From contig JARUKZ010000006.1 of NCBI GenBank assembly GCA_029688955.1, positions 105,145-169,144 on the forward strand: 64,000 bases of DNA, in the 5' to 3' direction. The translations under genes were made by a program, and so were the position numbers. Below the pieces are notes generated by a model. The model worked only from the letters and a program-made list of their open reading frames with translations, was not told where the DNA came from and did no database searches. Below are positions 8,900 through 18,379 of this stretch, one piece after another; the stretch's first letter is position 1, and every line of letters begins with the position of its first letter. Origin of the DNA: Chitinispirillales bacterium ANBcel5. Lineage in GTDB: Bacteria; Fibrobacterota; Chitinivibrionia; Chitinivibrionales; Chitinispirillaceae.

Positions 8900-9349
8900 C
8901 TATTTTTCCTCTTTTACCACCCATACCTTCAACTTAGCATACACATCTTTATAGAGATTTATCTTTATAGAATAGACACCAAGACTCTTTATCGGCTCAT
9001 CAAGATCAACATTTCTCTTTTCGACATCAAAACCTTCCTTTTTAAGAAAGTCTGAGATCTCCTGAGCTGATACAGACCCATAAATTTTATCCTCTTCACC
9101 CACTTTAACCGGAATAGTACAGGGGACCTGTTCAATTTTCTTTGCTAATTGACGAGCTTCTTTAATCTTTTTCTCTTCTTTATGCTCAGCAGTTTCTTTT
9201 ACCTGAGCAACTACTTTTTTATTACCCTCGGTAGCTGGAACGGCAATTTGTGATGGTATAAGAAAATTTCTTGCATATCCATCCTTCACAGCAACGACGT
9301 CCATTGCCTTGCCGAGGTTTCCATAATCTTTCATGAGAACTACTTCCAT
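8900..9349 (-). CDS. rplI: 50S ribosomal protein bL9
   Basis: A 149-residue ribosomal protein binding 23S rRNA. The N-terminal signature MEVVLMKDYGNLGKAMDVVAVKDGYARNFLIP is typical, followed by the long connecting helix (about residues 40-75) and the C-terminal domain. The length matches the family. It is the last gene of rpsF-rpsR-rplI, with a GGAGGAA ribosome binding site, and is followed by a strong terminator. Confidence 0.97.
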   Translation of the reverse strand: MEVVLMKDYGNLGKAMDVVAVKDGYARNFLIPSQIAVPATEGNKKVVAQVKETAEHKEEKKIKEARQLAKKIEQVPCTIPVKVGEEDKIYGSVSAQEISDFLKKEGFDVEKRNVDLDEPIKSLGVYSIKINLYKDVYAKLKVWVVKEEK

Positions 9350-9379
9350 AATATTCCTCCAATAATTCCCCGGAAGGTC

Positions 9380-9610
9380 CTATTTGATGTTTTCAGATAC
9401 AAATGGTAACAAAGCCAAGTGCCTGGCACGCTTAATCGCCATTGCCAGCTTTCTCTGGTTTTTAGCAGAAACACCGGAGAGTCTGCGTGGAACTATTTTA
9501 CCTCGTTCGGTAATAAATCTGCTAATTGTTTTGATATCTTTATAGTCAGGTTTGACCTTATTTTGCTCAAACCAGCACACTTTCTTCATTCTTCTTCTAA
9601 CAAATGCCAT
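9380..9610 (-). CDS. rpsR: 30S ribosomal protein bS18
   Basis: A 76-residue small-subunit protein that pairs with bS6 on 16S rRNA. The family signature is visible in [49 protein letters not shown] (residues 22-70). It lies between rpsF and rplI, the usual order, with an AGGAG ribosome binding site. The single-stranded DNA-binding protein gene often found between rpsF and rpsR is absent here. Confidence 0.97.
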   Translation of the reverse strand: MAFVRRRMKKVCWFEQNKVKPDYKDIKTISRFITERGKIVPRRLSGVSAKNQRKLAMAIKRARHLALLPFVSENIK

Positions 9611-9644
9611 TATTAGTTTCTCCTGTTATCAGGTTAATTCCAAA

Positions 9645-10037
9645 TTATTCTTTCTCAGCCGTACTGCTTTCGGTTTCAGCTTCAGAGCTCTCTTGAGCCT
9701 CAACCTTCTGCTCTCTACGAGCAACAAGTGCCTCTCTTGCAGCTTCGTTTTTCAGATCTCTTAGTACAGTTAAATGTCTAAGTACCGACTCATTCAGTTT
9801 GATATGTTTTTCAAGTGCTGCCGGAACGGTACCCTCTCCCTGATAAAGGAATAGCACATAGTAGCCAGATTTTTTCTTTTTAATGGGGTAAGCAAGCTGT
9901 TTTTTTCCCCAAACATCAGCTTTCTCAAAATCTGCGTTAGCAGAAAGAAACTCTTCTACCTGCTTTTGCTCTTTTTCTATCGCATCCTCCGGAAGAGTTC
10001 CGTCAAATACGAACATTGATTCATAAGGTCGCTTCAC
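9645..10037 (-). CDS. rpsF: 30S ribosomal protein bS6
   Basis: A 130-residue small-subunit protein, partner of bS18. The ferredoxin-like fold of S6 is visible: YESMFVFDGTLPEDAIEKE at the N terminus and WGKKQLAYPIKKKKSGYYVLFLYQGE near residues 43-68. The C-terminal 30 residues are acidic and probably disordered, as in many S6 proteins. The start is a GTG with an AGGAGG ribosome binding site. Confidence 0.96.
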   Translation of the reverse strand: MKRPYESMFVFDGTLPEDAIEKEQKQVEEFLSANADFEKADVWGKKQLAYPIKKKKSGYYVLFLYQGEGTVPAALEKHIKLNESVLRHLTVLRDLKNEAAREALVARREQKVEAQESSEAETESSTAEKE

Positions 10038-10094
10038 CTGTAAACCTCCTATGGTCGTTAGGCTCCAACTTTCATAAACGGAGCAGGATTATTT

Positions 10095-10724
10095 CTATTC
10101 TATAACTAAAGAATTGTATTCGTTCATTGCGCTATCCAGTCCATTTTTCAACATAAATTGAATAGCAATGACTGCTTTGGAAATAACTTTATCTACCAGT
10201 TGCATTTCAGTTTCTGAAAAATCTCCCAAAACGAAGTCTATGACGGCACTGTTAGTGGGCAAAGGCCCTATACCTACACGTAATCTCGAAAAATCGGATC
10301 CGATTTGGGATATAATAGACTTTAGCCCATTGTGTCCGCCGTGAGAGCCTCCCCTACGAAATCTTAGTGTGCCCAGAGGCAAATTAAAATCATCCACTAT
10401 TACCAATACATCAGAAGCAGATAACGAGTAATCCTCTACCGCTGTTTCAATCGCTGAACCGCTTCTGTTCATATAGGTTTGAGGCTTAATAAGCAGGACT
10501 GGTTGTTCGTTTGCAAAACCACTTTTGCACTCTGAATTGTACGCACTGAATTTCAACTGCTCATTAAGAATGGAACCCAATCTATCAGAGATCATAAATC
10601 CAACATTATGCCTGGTATTATGATACTCATCACCTGGGTTTCCCAATCCTGCAATGAGTTTCTGCGGCTTAAATTTTGGTGTTTTTTTACCTGAAAGTAT
10701 TCCAAAGAGCTTTAGTATATTCAT
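10095..10724 (-). CDS. pth: Peptidyl-tRNA hydrolase
   Basis: A 209-residue enzyme that frees tRNA from stalled peptidyl-tRNA. Motifs: LIAGLGNPGDEYHNTRHNVGF with the catalytic histidine, and VLVIVDDFNLPLGTLRFRRGGSHGGHNGLKSI with the catalytic aspartate. There is a 22-residue N-terminal extension before the core (MNILKLFGILSGKKTPKFKPQK); no good later start exists, but the ribosome binding site is weak. It lies 20 bases after rplY, the classic pairing. Confidence 0.96.
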   Translation of the reverse strand: MNILKLFGILSGKKTPKFKPQKLIAGLGNPGDEYHNTRHNVGFMISDRLGSILNEQLKFSAYNSECKSGFANEQPVLLIKPQTYMNRSGSAIETAVEDYSLSASDVLVIVDDFNLPLGTLRFRRGGSHGGHNGLKSIISQIGSDFSRLRVGIGPLPTNSAVIDFVLGDFSETEMQLVDKVISKAVIAIQFMLKNGLDSAMNEYNSLVIE

Positions 10725-10744
10725 TAATAAAAGCTAATCAACAC

Positions 10745-11341
10745 TTACTCTGCACCGCCTTCTTCACTGGTTTCTTCAGCTTCGCGGGTAGGTGGAGTTA
10801 CAACTGCAAGTACTTCATCTGCAGGATCTTTTAATTTAAGATTTGGAACAGTAACATCGCGCACATGGATGGAATCTCCAACCTTCAGCTCAGAGACATC
10901 AATGGAAATTTTTTCAGGAATGTCTCTTGGCATACACTCGACCATAACAGTTCTAACCGGATGCCCAAGAATACCATTATCAACTTTTACACCTACCGGC
11001 ACTCCAGTAACTTCAACTGGCACATCAACCGTTACAGTTTTATCCATAGCCACATGCAAAAAGTCGATATGAAAATACACATCGTTTTTAAGTACATTTC
11101 TCTGTATTTCACGAATTACTGCTACAGAATCACCATCTTTGTCCAGGCCCAAATCAATAAGATGAGAGAGCTGTTTTGCCCTTGCAATAGCCGAGAAGTC
11201 TTTGCTTGAGACCTCAATTTTCACTGGATCCTGATCGTGACCGTAATAGATTGCCGGGACCCATCCCTGAGCACGCGCTTTGCGGGTGTAAGATTTACCC
11301 GAATCAGTACGCTCACGTGCCTGCAATTTAATGATATCCAA
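10745..11341 (-). CDS. rplY: 50S ribosomal protein bL25 (Ctc/TL5 type)
   Basis: A 198-residue general-stress type L25 that binds 5S rRNA, with the extra C-terminal domain of the Ctc/TL5 form. The N-terminal half holds the L25 fold (TRKARAQGWVPAIYYGHDQDPVKIEV) and the second half the TL5 beta domain; the tail is Glu-rich. The start is a TTG preceded by a perfect AGGAGGT six bases upstream; no ATG alternative fits. It is followed by pth, a synteny kept in many bacteria. Confidence 0.95.
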   Translation of the reverse strand: MDIIKLQARERTDSGKSYTRKARAQGWVPAIYYGHDQDPVKIEVSSKDFSAIARAKQLSHLIDLGLDKDGDSVAVIREIQRNVLKNDVYFHIDFLHVAMDKTVTVDVPVEVTGVPVGVKVDNGILGHPVRTVMVECMPRDIPEKISIDVSELKVGDSIHVRDVTVPNLKLKDPADEVLAVVTPPTREAEETSEEGGAE

Positions 11342-11411
11342 AGTGCGACCTCCTAAGATAAGACGCTGTGGGTTTTATGCCAAGTTTTGATTTATCAGCC
11401 CAAATTAAAAA

Positions 11412-11486
11412 TGGCTGGGGCGGAAGGATTCGAACCTCCGAATGCGTGGACCAAAACCACGTGACTTGCCACTTGTCGACGCCCCA
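11412..11486 (-). tRNA. tRNA-Gln (anticodon TTG)
   Basis: Read on the minus strand, the 7-bp acceptor stem TGGGGCG/CGCCCCA, the T-loop GGTTCGAATCC and the anticodon stem CGTGG/CCACG around a seven-base loop with TTG at its centre form a full cloverleaf. The 3' CCA is encoded. It sits between spoVG and rplY. Confidence 0.95.
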
Positions 11487-11605
11487 GCAAAGGCTTTTTG
11501 TGAAAGAATTTTCAAATATAATTAATGGTCACTGTTAAGAGTAGGAAAAGTGACCATCACAGCGTTTTTTCTTAAGGAAGTGTCTTATCCTTTTAAAACG
11601 ACTCT

Positions 11606-11911
11606 TTAGGAAGATGTGACGATGTTGCCAAACAAAATGCTTTCATTTTCATTACACCTGTTTATTTTATCTTCAAAAGCATCAAGAACCCTGTTCTCGA
11701 TTTCAATTCGCATTTCATTGGTTATAGGATGCGCCAGATCCTGAAATGAACCATCCCTTCTGCGCCTGCAAGGCATTGAGACAAAATACCCCTGACTTCC
11801 ATTTATCACCTTAAGTCCTCTGATGACAAAACAATCGTCTATAGTAATACTGGCGTAAGCTTTAAGTTTGTTTTGATTATTCAGCGCGATACGCACTTCT
11901 GTGATTTTCAC
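11606..11911 (-). CDS. spoVG: SpoVG family regulator
   Basis: A 101-residue SpoVG protein. The family is known to bind nucleic acids and to regulate gene expression and cell division in Gram-positive bacteria and spirochetes. The signature is clear: MKITEVRIALNNQNKLKAYASITIDDCFVIRGLKVI and FVSMPCRRRRDGSFQDLAHPI (residues 48-68, with the basic RNA/DNA-contact patch), followed by the C-terminal helix. The start is a GTG with an AGGAGGAA ribosome binding site. The nearby tRNA-Gln, rplY and pth recall the spoVG-ctc-pth order of Bacillus; glmU and prs are missing here. Confidence 0.93.
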   Translation of the reverse strand: MKITEVRIALNNQNKLKAYASITIDDCFVIRGLKVINGSQGYFVSMPCRRRRDGSFQDLAHPITNEMRIEIENRVLDAFEDKINRCNENESILFGNIVTSS

Positions 11912-12283
11912 AGCAATTCCTCCTATGTGTGTGAATCTATACGGTAGGTAATGAGAATCTAGATAATAAGGTGTCTATTCTTTAATATATAAAGATTAAT
12001 TCCATTTGCCAATACTTTTATGAAATACTTTTTAAAAGAGCTTTCTATAGCAGCAAAGTGTTTCAACAACTATATTTAAAAACGTAATAATTAATTCTGG
12101 GCAGTTACACCACAAAGAATGATAGTTACCCATCTACAGTTTTTTTTGATAGCAGAAGAAAAAAAAGGGATGGGCTTTGCATTTAAACTTGCGAAAATGT
12201 GGTGTATAACTATTATATTAGTTTAATTGGTCCAGTTTTTCTATTTTCAGGTATATTATTTCATTTTTTCGGACTTAATGCTA
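11912..12283. other. Intergenic region between divergent spoVG and argF
   Basis: An AT-rich 372-base gap between two divergent genes, so promoters for both must lie here. I see AT-rich blocks but no operator or hairpin I can name. A reading frame extends 19 codons into it upstream of argF, but those residues do not match the OTCase family. Confidence 0.5.
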
Positions 12284-13222
12284 ATGACTGTTCAAAAAAA
12301 GGATCTTCTTACACTTCTCGATTCCTCAGCCGATGAAATAATCGGCATGATCAAACTTGCAAAAGAATTGAAAGAGGAACGCTACACCATTAAAAATTCG
12401 ATTTTTTCACAAAAAACAGGTGTACTAATATTTGAAAAGCCCTCGCTCCGTACAAGAATTACCTTTGAAACCGCAATAAATGAATTGGGGGGACATGCCA
12501 TTAACCTGGAAAGCCAAATGGTTGGAATGGGTAAACGGGAGTGTGTAGAGGATGTGGCTCGAAATCTTGAACGCTGGGTACACCTTATAGTTGCCCGTAC
12601 CTATAGTCACAGCACTGTTGAACAACTTGCCCGATATTGCTCTATTCCGGTTATAAATGCCCTTACAGATACATTCCATCCGTGCCAGGCGATGGCTTTT
12701 GGACTTACTTTGTACGAAAAACTTAGTTTTGATAAAAAGCGTAATGTCGTGTTTATCGGTGATGGAAACAATGTATGTAATTCCATAATGGCATTATGTT
12801 CCAAACTGGGGTTCAATTTTACTGTAGTATGCCCCAAAGGTTACGAACCCGACCCTGTAATACAAAAAAGATGTCAGGAAGAATTCAAGAAATCAGGGGG
12901 TTCACTTACTCTTACCAACCAAATGAGCCCTTCAATAGAAACTGCTGATGTTTTATATACCGATGTCTGGACCAGCATGGGTCAGGAATCAGAATCCGAG
13001 AAGCGTAAAAAGGATTTTTCTGGGTTTCAGGTAAATATGGATACACTATCCCGTGCACAACCAGATATTCTGGTGACACATTGCCTCCCAGCGCACAGAG
13101 GTGAGGAAATCACAAGCGATGTATTAGATAGTGATCATAGTATAGCTTTCGATGAAGCGGAAAACCGTCTGCATGCACAAAAAGCAATAATAGTTAATCT
13201 CCTCTCATTCAACAATGGTTAA
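12284..13222 (+). CDS. argF: Ornithine carbamoyltransferase
   Basis: A 312-residue enzyme making citrulline from ornithine and carbamoyl phosphate in arginine synthesis. The carbamoyl-phosphate motif is SLRTR in KPSLRTRITFE, followed by HPCQ in the middle (TFHPCQAMAF) and the ornithine-binding HCLPAHRGEEI near the C terminus. The start is placed at the ATG at 12284 (MTVQKKDLL); an ATG at 12278 is almost equivalent and neither has a strong ribosome binding site. The final codons overlap the start of the KaiC-like gene by eight bases, so it heads a tightly packed run of seven genes through uvrA. No other arginine gene is nearby. Confidence 0.93.
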   Translation: MTVQKKDLLTLLDSSADEIIGMIKLAKELKEERYTIKNSIFSQKTGVLIFEKPSLRTRITFETAINELGGHAINLESQMVGMGKRECVEDVARNLERWVHLIVARTYSHSTVEQLARYCSIPVINALTDTFHPCQAMAFGLTLYEKLSFDKKRNVVFIGDGNNVCNSIMALCSKLGFNFTVVCPKGYEPDPVIQKRCQEEFKKSGGSLTLTNQMSPSIETADVLYTDVWTSMGQESESEKRKKDFSGFQVNMDTLSRAQPDILVTHCLPAHRGEEITSDVLDSDHSIAFDEAENRLHAQKAIIVNLLSFNNG

Positions 13223-13997
13223 AAACATGAACGTAGCACGTGTTCAATTCGGTATCAAAGATCTCGACAAAATGATTTGCGGCGGACTTCTGGAGGGCTC
13301 AGCTAATCTCCTTGAAGGGGCTCCAGGAACCGGAAAAACAACTCTGGCCATGCAATTTATTTATAACGGAATAGTTAAATACGATCAGCCAGGGCTAATT
13401 ATCACCTTTGAAGAGTTCCCTCAGCAGTACTACCACGATGCGTTGCAGTTTGGGTGGGATTTAAAGAAACTTGAGGATGAAGGAAAACTTAAGGTCATAT
13501 TTTCAGACCCCTATACTACGCTTGATGAGTTTGACCGCATGGATGGAGAATTGGTCTCGATAGTAGAAGAGATGGGCACGAAAAGAGTGATTGTGGATAG
13601 CATGACCCACTTTGAGTCATTGACCGACGATCAGCATGATCTTCGCGAAATAGAACGCAGGTTCATTAATGCACTTAAGCGTGAAAATGTCACCAGCATT
13701 TTGCTTAGAGAAAACAATAACCTTCTGGGCCAGGTTTCACAGGTTAGCAGTAAAATCCCATTCATCGTCGACAGCTATATAATACTTCGCTATGTAGAGG
13801 TTGATAGTGCAATTGAAAAAGCGCTCTGTTTCCTGAAAATGCGTGGAAGTGATCACCAAAAAGACATTCGCTGTTTTAAGATAACCTCCAAAGGAATTGA
13901 GGTTGAAAGCAAGTTCAACGGCAGAGAAGGAATACTGAGTGGGTTTACCCATTCTACACCACAAGATGCTTTCGTGAATGTTTTCGGGAAGAAATAA
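13215..13997 (+). CDS. Single-domain KaiC-like RecA-fold ATPase
   Basis: A 260-residue cytosolic ATPase of the KaiC/RAD55/GvpD type with one RecA domain, not the double domain of clock KaiC. Walker A GAPGTGKT is at residues 35-42, the paired catalytic glutamates typical of KaiC are in TFEEFP (E66, E67), and the Walker B strand VIVDS is at 125-129. The C-terminal 60 residues resemble the KaiC strand region (LKMRGSDHQKDIRCFKITSKGIEV). It overlaps argF by eight bases, and its stop shares a base with the next ATG. Its partners are two small membrane proteins and two receiver domains, suggesting an ATP-driven signalling role. The fold is firm, the job unknown. Confidence 0.8.
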   Translation: MVKNMNVARVQFGIKDLDKMICGGLLEGSANLLEGAPGTGKTTLAMQFIYNGIVKYDQPGLIITFEEFPQQYYHDALQFGWDLKKLEDEGKLKVIFSDPYTTLDEFDRMDGELVSIVEEMGTKRVIVDSMTHFESLTDDQHDLREIERRFINALKRENVTSILLRENNNLLGQVSQVSSKIPFIVDSYIILRYVEVDSAIEKALCFLKMRGSDHQKDIRCFKITSKGIEVESKFNGREGILSGFTHSTPQDAFVNVFGKK

Positions 13998-14311
13998 TGT
14001 TTTTAACCACTCCGACATTAGCAGAAACACTACTGCTTGCCGGTTATGTACTCTTTTTTATGGGCATGAATATCATCGCCCTGCTGATCTCCTCATTCTA
14101 CAAACGTAAGTTTTCTCAATCATCCCCCAGTTTAGGATTTTTAGTTGCACTCTTGCTCTCTGCCATATTTATCATATACCTGTTTTCTGGATATATTAAC
14201 AGTTCTGGAATCCAACTGTATGCAGCGATCATGCTTTTAGGAAGTGCTTTAATGTCTACTTTCAGCATCGTAAATCTCTTTTTTACCATGCGAAGGGAAA
14301 AAAATAAATGA
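13997..14311 (+). CDS. Small three-helix membrane protein (first of pair)
   Basis: A 104-residue protein I do not recognise. It has three predicted membrane helices, at about residues 8-32, 45-65 and 73-97, a basic loop after the first (YKRKFS) and a basic tail (RREKNK), pointing to a cytoplasmic C terminus. The start overlaps the stop of the KaiC-like gene (TAATG) and its own stop overlaps the next start (ATGA), so it is strictly coupled to both. It may anchor the ATPase or sense membrane state. Confidence 0.7.
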   Translation: MFLTTPTLAETLLLAGYVLFFMGMNIIALLISSFYKRKFSQSSPSLGFLVALLLSAIFIIYLFSGYINSSGIQLYAAIMLLGSALMSTFSIVNLFFTMRREKNK

Positions 14312-14607
14312 ATTACCTATATACTATCTTCTTTTTTGACATTAGCGCTTTATCATTTATGCTCGTCCTTTCTTATTTAAGCAAACGCCTGGGTGAGGCG
14401 TTAAAGATCAGGCCGTATTATAAGATCCTTTATATCACTTCTGCTATCGTTCTTAGTGCCACTTCTATCGAATTAATCTCTTTGCATGATAAAATTTTAC
14501 CATTTCAAAACTATATTACCATGGGGATGAGATTAGGAGGGGCAGCAATAGCTTTCTTTGTATGCTTAGTGTATTGGAAATGGTTGTTTGGCGAATTTAA
14601 AAAATAG
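14308..14607 (+). CDS. Small three-helix membrane protein (second of pair)
   Basis: A 99-residue protein with three predicted membrane helices, at about residues 5-25, 38-58 and 70-92, and a short tail (GEFKK). It is similar in size and layout to the protein before it, but I see no clear sequence identity, so the two may be a heterodimer rather than recent duplicates. The start overlaps the previous stop by four bases (ATGA). The function is unknown. The first receiver gene follows after 23 bases. Confidence 0.7.
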   Translation: MNYLYTIFFFDISALSFMLVLSYLSKRLGEALKIRPYYKILYITSAIVLSATSIELISLHDKILPFQNYITMGMRLGGAAIAFFVCLVYWKWLFGEFKK

Positions 14608-14630
14608 ATTGGCTAAGGTTAAAGAGTAAA

Positions 14631-15008
14631 ATGAATGAAAAAATATTGGTTGTAGAAGATGAAAGTGATATTGCGGACCTAATCAAGTTGGTACTTGAAT
14701 CGGCAGATTTTAAAGTTAAAACCGTACTTGATCCGCTAAAAGCATTGGAAACAGCAAGAGAATACAGGCCAGATGTTATTTTTCTCGATTTATCCATGCC
14801 TAAAATGGATGGCTGGACCGTATTCAAACATATCCGTAATGATTCATCCTTTGCTGATGTACCTGTAGCGATTCTTACTGCAAAAACTCAGCATTTTGAC
14901 CAAATGGTTGGTCTGCATGTGATGAATGCAGATGCTTACATAACTAAACCCTTCGGAAAACAGGAACTGATCGACAAGACCTATGAGCTCATTAAAGGAA
15001 AAAAATAA
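14631..15008 (+). CDS. Stand-alone response regulator receiver protein 1
   Basis: A 125-residue CheY-like receiver domain with no output domain. The acidic pocket is E9-D10, the phospho-acceptor is D53 in FLDLSMPKMDGW, a threonine switch lies in ILTAKTQ, and the conserved lysine is in ITKPFGK near residue 107. There is no histidine kinase in the window, so its phosphodonor is unknown. It overlaps the next receiver gene by 26 bases. It belongs to the coupled cassette with the KaiC-like ATPase and the two membrane proteins. Confidence 0.9.
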   Translation: MNEKILVVEDESDIADLIKLVLESADFKVKTVLDPLKALETAREYRPDVIFLDLSMPKMDGWTVFKHIRNDSSFADVPVAILTAKTQHFDQMVGLHVMNADAYITKPFGKQELIDKTYELIKGKK

Positions 15009-15405
15009 CCGCATACTGGTCGTTGATGATGAAGTTGACGTTTTGGAATTCCTCAAAATTTATCTGGAAAGTCTGGGGTGGGAAGTTACCATTGTGTCAA
15101 ATACTGCCGAAGCTTTCGATGAACTTGAGAAACAACCCTACTTTCTGGTCCTTACTGATATTGCCATGCCTGAAATGGACGGTTATGAATTTATAAGCCG
15201 AGTCAAAGAAAAAGACATCCCCTCCCAAATGGCTCTGATGACAGGTTTTGGGTATAACCCAAAACATACATTGGTGAAAATTTATAAAACTATTCGCTAT
15301 CCCTGTCTCTTTAAACCATTCAATAGATCAAAAGTTGCAGGTGCAGTGAAAAATGCCTGGGATTTGTATCACCAGGATTTAGAACAATCTGATTCTACCA
15401 AGTAG
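14983..15405 (+). CDS. Stand-alone response regulator receiver protein 2
   Basis: A 140-residue receiver domain without an output domain. The acidic pocket is in VVDDEVD (D15, D16), the phospho-acceptor is D59 in [13 protein letters not shown], the switch threonine lies in LMTGFG, and the conserved lysine is in FKPFNRSK. The ATG at 14983 lies inside the end of the preceding gene, a 26-base overlap that implies coupled translation. uvrA starts 10 bases downstream. Two adjacent stand-alone receivers of different sequence suggest a phosphorelay or a competitive pair. Confidence 0.88.
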   Translation: MSSLKEKNNRILVVDDEVDVLEFLKIYLESLGWEVTIVSNTAEAFDELEKQPYFLVLTDIAMPEMDGYEFISRVKEKDIPSQMALMTGFGYNPKHTLVKIYKTIRYPCLFKPFNRSKVAGAVKNAWDLYHQDLEQSDSTK

Positions 15406-15415
15406 AAAACCAAAG

Positions 15416-18253
15416 ATGCGCAATATAACCATTAAAGGTGCGCGGGTACACAATTTAAAAAACATCGATGTTACAATACCGCGCAACAGTTTCACCGTAA
15501 TAACTGGGCTATCCGGTTCAGGTAAATCATCTCTGGCATTTGACACTCTCTACTCAGAGAGTCAGAGAAGGTATGTAGAATCTCTTTCTTCTTACGCACG
15601 TCAGTTTCTCGGAGTTATGGAAAAACCCGATGTCGAACAGATTGAAGGGCTTTCTCCGGCTATTGCGATTGAGCAAAAGAGTACAAGCCACAACCCCCGC
15701 TCTACGGTAGGCACAATAACTGAAATTCACGACTATCTTAGAATCCTCTTTGCCCGACTTGGCACTGCAACCTGTTTTAATTGTGGCAGAATTATAACAA
15801 ATCAAACAGTGCAGGAGATCACTGACAAGGTACTAACACTCCCTGAAGGCACCAAATTTCAGATACTCTCACCTATCATTAAAGAGCGTAAAGGTGAACA
15901 TAAGGAGACCTTAGCTAAACTTCAAAAAGAAGGGTTTCTTAGAATACGGGTGGATGGGGAGATCCTCTCACTGGACGAAGACATTGAGATAGACCCCAAA
16001 AGGAAACACACAATTGAGGTTGTCGTTGATCGATTAATTTCAAGACCAGATCTTGGTGGCAGACTTTCTGAATCTTTAGAAACTGCACTTAAAGTAAGTG
16101 TAGATAAAACCGTGCTTGTAGACTGTATAGGAGCTGAAACTCTTTTATTCTCAGAGCAAATGAATTGCCCGGTGTGTGGCATCAGCTATGAGGAGATAAG
16201 CCCCAGAATGTTCTCTTTTAATAGCCCTACCGGGGCTTGCTCGGAGTGTCATGGGCTTGGTTTTTTGCTTGAAATCGACCCCGAACTTGTTGTTCCGGAT
16301 AACTCACGTTCCCTTGCTGAAGGTGCTATAGTACCATGGAATGGTGCTAATACAGAAGGAAGTTGGAATTACCAGATACTGCAATCTGTTTGTAAACACT
16401 TCAAAATCTCTGTAAACGTACCATTTCAACAACTCACCCCTAAACAGAGAAAAATTTTGCTTTATGGTGCAGGAAAAGAACGCATACCAATTCAATACAA
16501 GGCTAAAAATGGTGATAACCAGGCTTCAATGAAACGTAACTTTGAGGGGGTGATACCTAATCTGCTTCGCAGATATCGCGAAACCTCCTCAGAGGAGATA
16601 CGACGTTGGATAGAAGGGTTTATGACCCAAAAAACCTGTCCGCAGTGTGCAGGAACACGTCTTAAAAAAGAGAGCCTCTCTATCCTGATAAACGACCACA
16701 GCATTGCAGATATCAGCAGAATGCCTGTAGAGAGGGCAAGTGAGTTTTTTAAACATTATTCACCTTCTGGTGAAGATCAAAAAATAGCACGTCCGGTACT
16801 AAGAGAGATTACCGAGCGACTTACATTTCTTCTCAATGTAGGGCTTGGTTACCTGAATCTTGAGCGCACATCTTCAACTCTCTCGGGTGGTGAAGCACAG
16901 AGAATACGTCTGGCTACGCAGATAGGGTCAAGTCTAAGTGGTGTTTTGTATGTTCTTGATGAGCCAAGTATTGGACTACACCCCCGAGATAACAGCAGAC
17001 TTCTTTCTACACTGGTAGCTCTGCGTGATCTGGAAAATACTGTTGTGGTAATAGAACACGATCTGGAAACAATGCTTGCAGCCGATTATTTGATAGATAT
17101 AGGCCCCAGGGCAGGGGCACAAGGTGGAGAGCTTATAGCCTGTGGTTCCCCATCACAAGTGGCCCAAAAAAGTAGCTCTCTTACAGGTCAGTACCTGTCC
17201 GGAAAACGAAAGATACCCATTCCTCCTACGCGTCGTAGTAATAATAACAGCTTCATTGAAATAAAAGGGGCTTCAGGACACAATCTTAAAGACATTGAAG
17301 TGAAAATCCCGCTTAAAAAACTCGTTTGTATAACAGGTGTATCAGGCTCTGGCAAAAGCTCTTTAATAAATCAGACACTGTATCCGGCTATTTCAAAAAA
17401 GTTATATCGTTCAAAACGAGTACCTCTTCCCTACAAAATGATAAAGGGGCTTGAAGAAATAGATAAAGTAATCGATATCGACCAGTCCCCGATTGGGAAA
17501 ACCCCTAGAAGTAATCCTGCCACCTATACTAAAGTTTTTGATCCCATAAGAAACCTTTTTGCTATGCTGCCTGAAAGCAAAATAAGAGGGTATTCCCCCG
17601 GACGATTTAGTTTCAATGTTAAGGGAGGACGCTGTGAAGCCTGCGAAGGTGACGGGGTTCTTAAAATTGAAATGCATTTTCTCCCTGATGTTTATGTCCA
17701 ATGTGAAACGTGTAAAGGAAAACGGTATAACAGAGAAACTCTGGAAGTTCTTTATAAAGGCAAAAGCATTGCTGATGTGCTTGAAATGACTGTCGATGAA
17801 GCATTGATATTCTTTGATAAGATCCACACTATAAAAACAAAGCTCTCCTTGTTATCTGAAGTTGGTCTTGGCTATATACATCTGGGCCAACCAGCAAACA
17901 CCCTCTCTGGAGGAGAAGCACAAAGAATAAAGCTTGCAAGTGAACTGGCCAAAAGAGCTACCGGTAACACTCTATATATTCTTGATGAGCCCACCACAGG
18001 ACTTCATCTGGAAGACATATTGATGCTCATGAATGTGGTTCAGGAACTTGTTAATAAAGGAAACTCTGTACTGATTATAGAGCATAACCTTGATGTAATT
18101 AAATGTGCCGATTATATTATTGACCTGGGGCCTGAAGGAGGGGATAAGGGGGGTACTATAGTTGCAAAAGGTTCACCTGAAGAAATAATTAAAAACGAAT
18201 CATCTATTACTGGCAAGTACTTAAAACCCTATATCGAAACGACTGTCTCCTGA
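15416..18253 (+). CDS. uvrA: Excinuclease ABC subunit A
   Basis: A 945-residue ATPase of nucleotide excision repair that finds lesions with UvrB. Two ABC ATPase units are visible: Walker [10 protein letters not shown] near residues 32-40 and GVSGSGKSS near 641-649, and signature motifs [12 protein letters not shown] and [12 protein letters not shown]. Zinc-binding cysteines are present in CFNCG, CPVCG, CSECHG, CPQCAG and CEACEGDG...CETCKG. The length matches the family. It is the last gene of the argF-to-uvrA run; a 126-base gap precedes adk. Confidence 0.97.
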   Translation: MRNITIKGARVHNLKNIDVTIPRNSFTVITGLSGSGKSSLAFDTLYSESQRRYVESLSSYARQFLGVMEKPDVEQIEGLSPAIAIEQKSTSHNPRSTVGTITEIHDYLRILFARLGTATCFNCGRIITNQTVQEITDKVLTLPEGTKFQILSPIIKERKGEHKETLAKLQKEGFLRIRVDGEILSLDEDIEIDPKRKHTIEVVVDRLISRPDLGGRLSESLETALKVSVDKTVLVDCIGAETLLFSEQMNCPVCGISYEEISPRMFSFNSPTGACSECHGLGFLLEIDPELVVPDNSRSLAEGAIVPWNGANTEGSWNYQILQSVCKHFKISVNVPFQQLTPKQRKILLYGAGKERIPIQYKAKNGDNQASMKRNFEGVIPNLLRRYRETSSEEIRRWIEGFMTQKTCPQCAGTRLKKESLSILINDHSIADISRMPVERASEFFKHYSPSGEDQKIARPVLREITERLTFLLNVGLGYLNLERTSSTLSGGEAQRIRLATQIGSSLSGVLYVLDEPSIGLHPRDNSRLLSTLVALRDLENTVVVIEHDLETMLAADYLIDIGPRAGAQGGELIACGSPSQVAQKSSSLTGQYLSGKRKIPIPPTRRSNNNSFIEIKGASGHNLKDIEVKIPLKKLVCITGVSGSGKSSLINQTLYPAISKKLYRSKRVPLPYKMIKGLEEIDKVIDIDQSPIGKTPRSNPATYTKVFDPIRNLFAMLPESKIRGYSPGRFSFNVKGGRCEACEGDGVLKIEMHFLPDVYVQCETCKGKRYNRETLEVLYKGKSIADVLEMTVDEALIFFDKIHTIKTKLSLLSEVGLGYIHLGQPANTLSGGEAQRIKLASELAKRATGNTLYILDEPTTGLHLEDILMLMNVVQELVNKGNSVLIIEHNLDVIKCADYIIDLGPEGGDKGGTIVAKGSPEEIIKNESSITGKYLKPYIETTVS

Positions 18254-18379
18254 ACTATAAATATAGAGCTGCAGTACAAAATTGGTAAATTTTAACCATT
18301 TCATTTTTTTTCTCACCAGAGCTTTAACAACTACTATTTTAAACTTCTGTTATTTTTCACTTAAGAAGGAGGAATACTA

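Noticed and set aside
13215..15405. Circadian KaiABC clock
   Set aside because: The ATPase has one RecA domain, not two, and neither KaiA nor KaiB is present.
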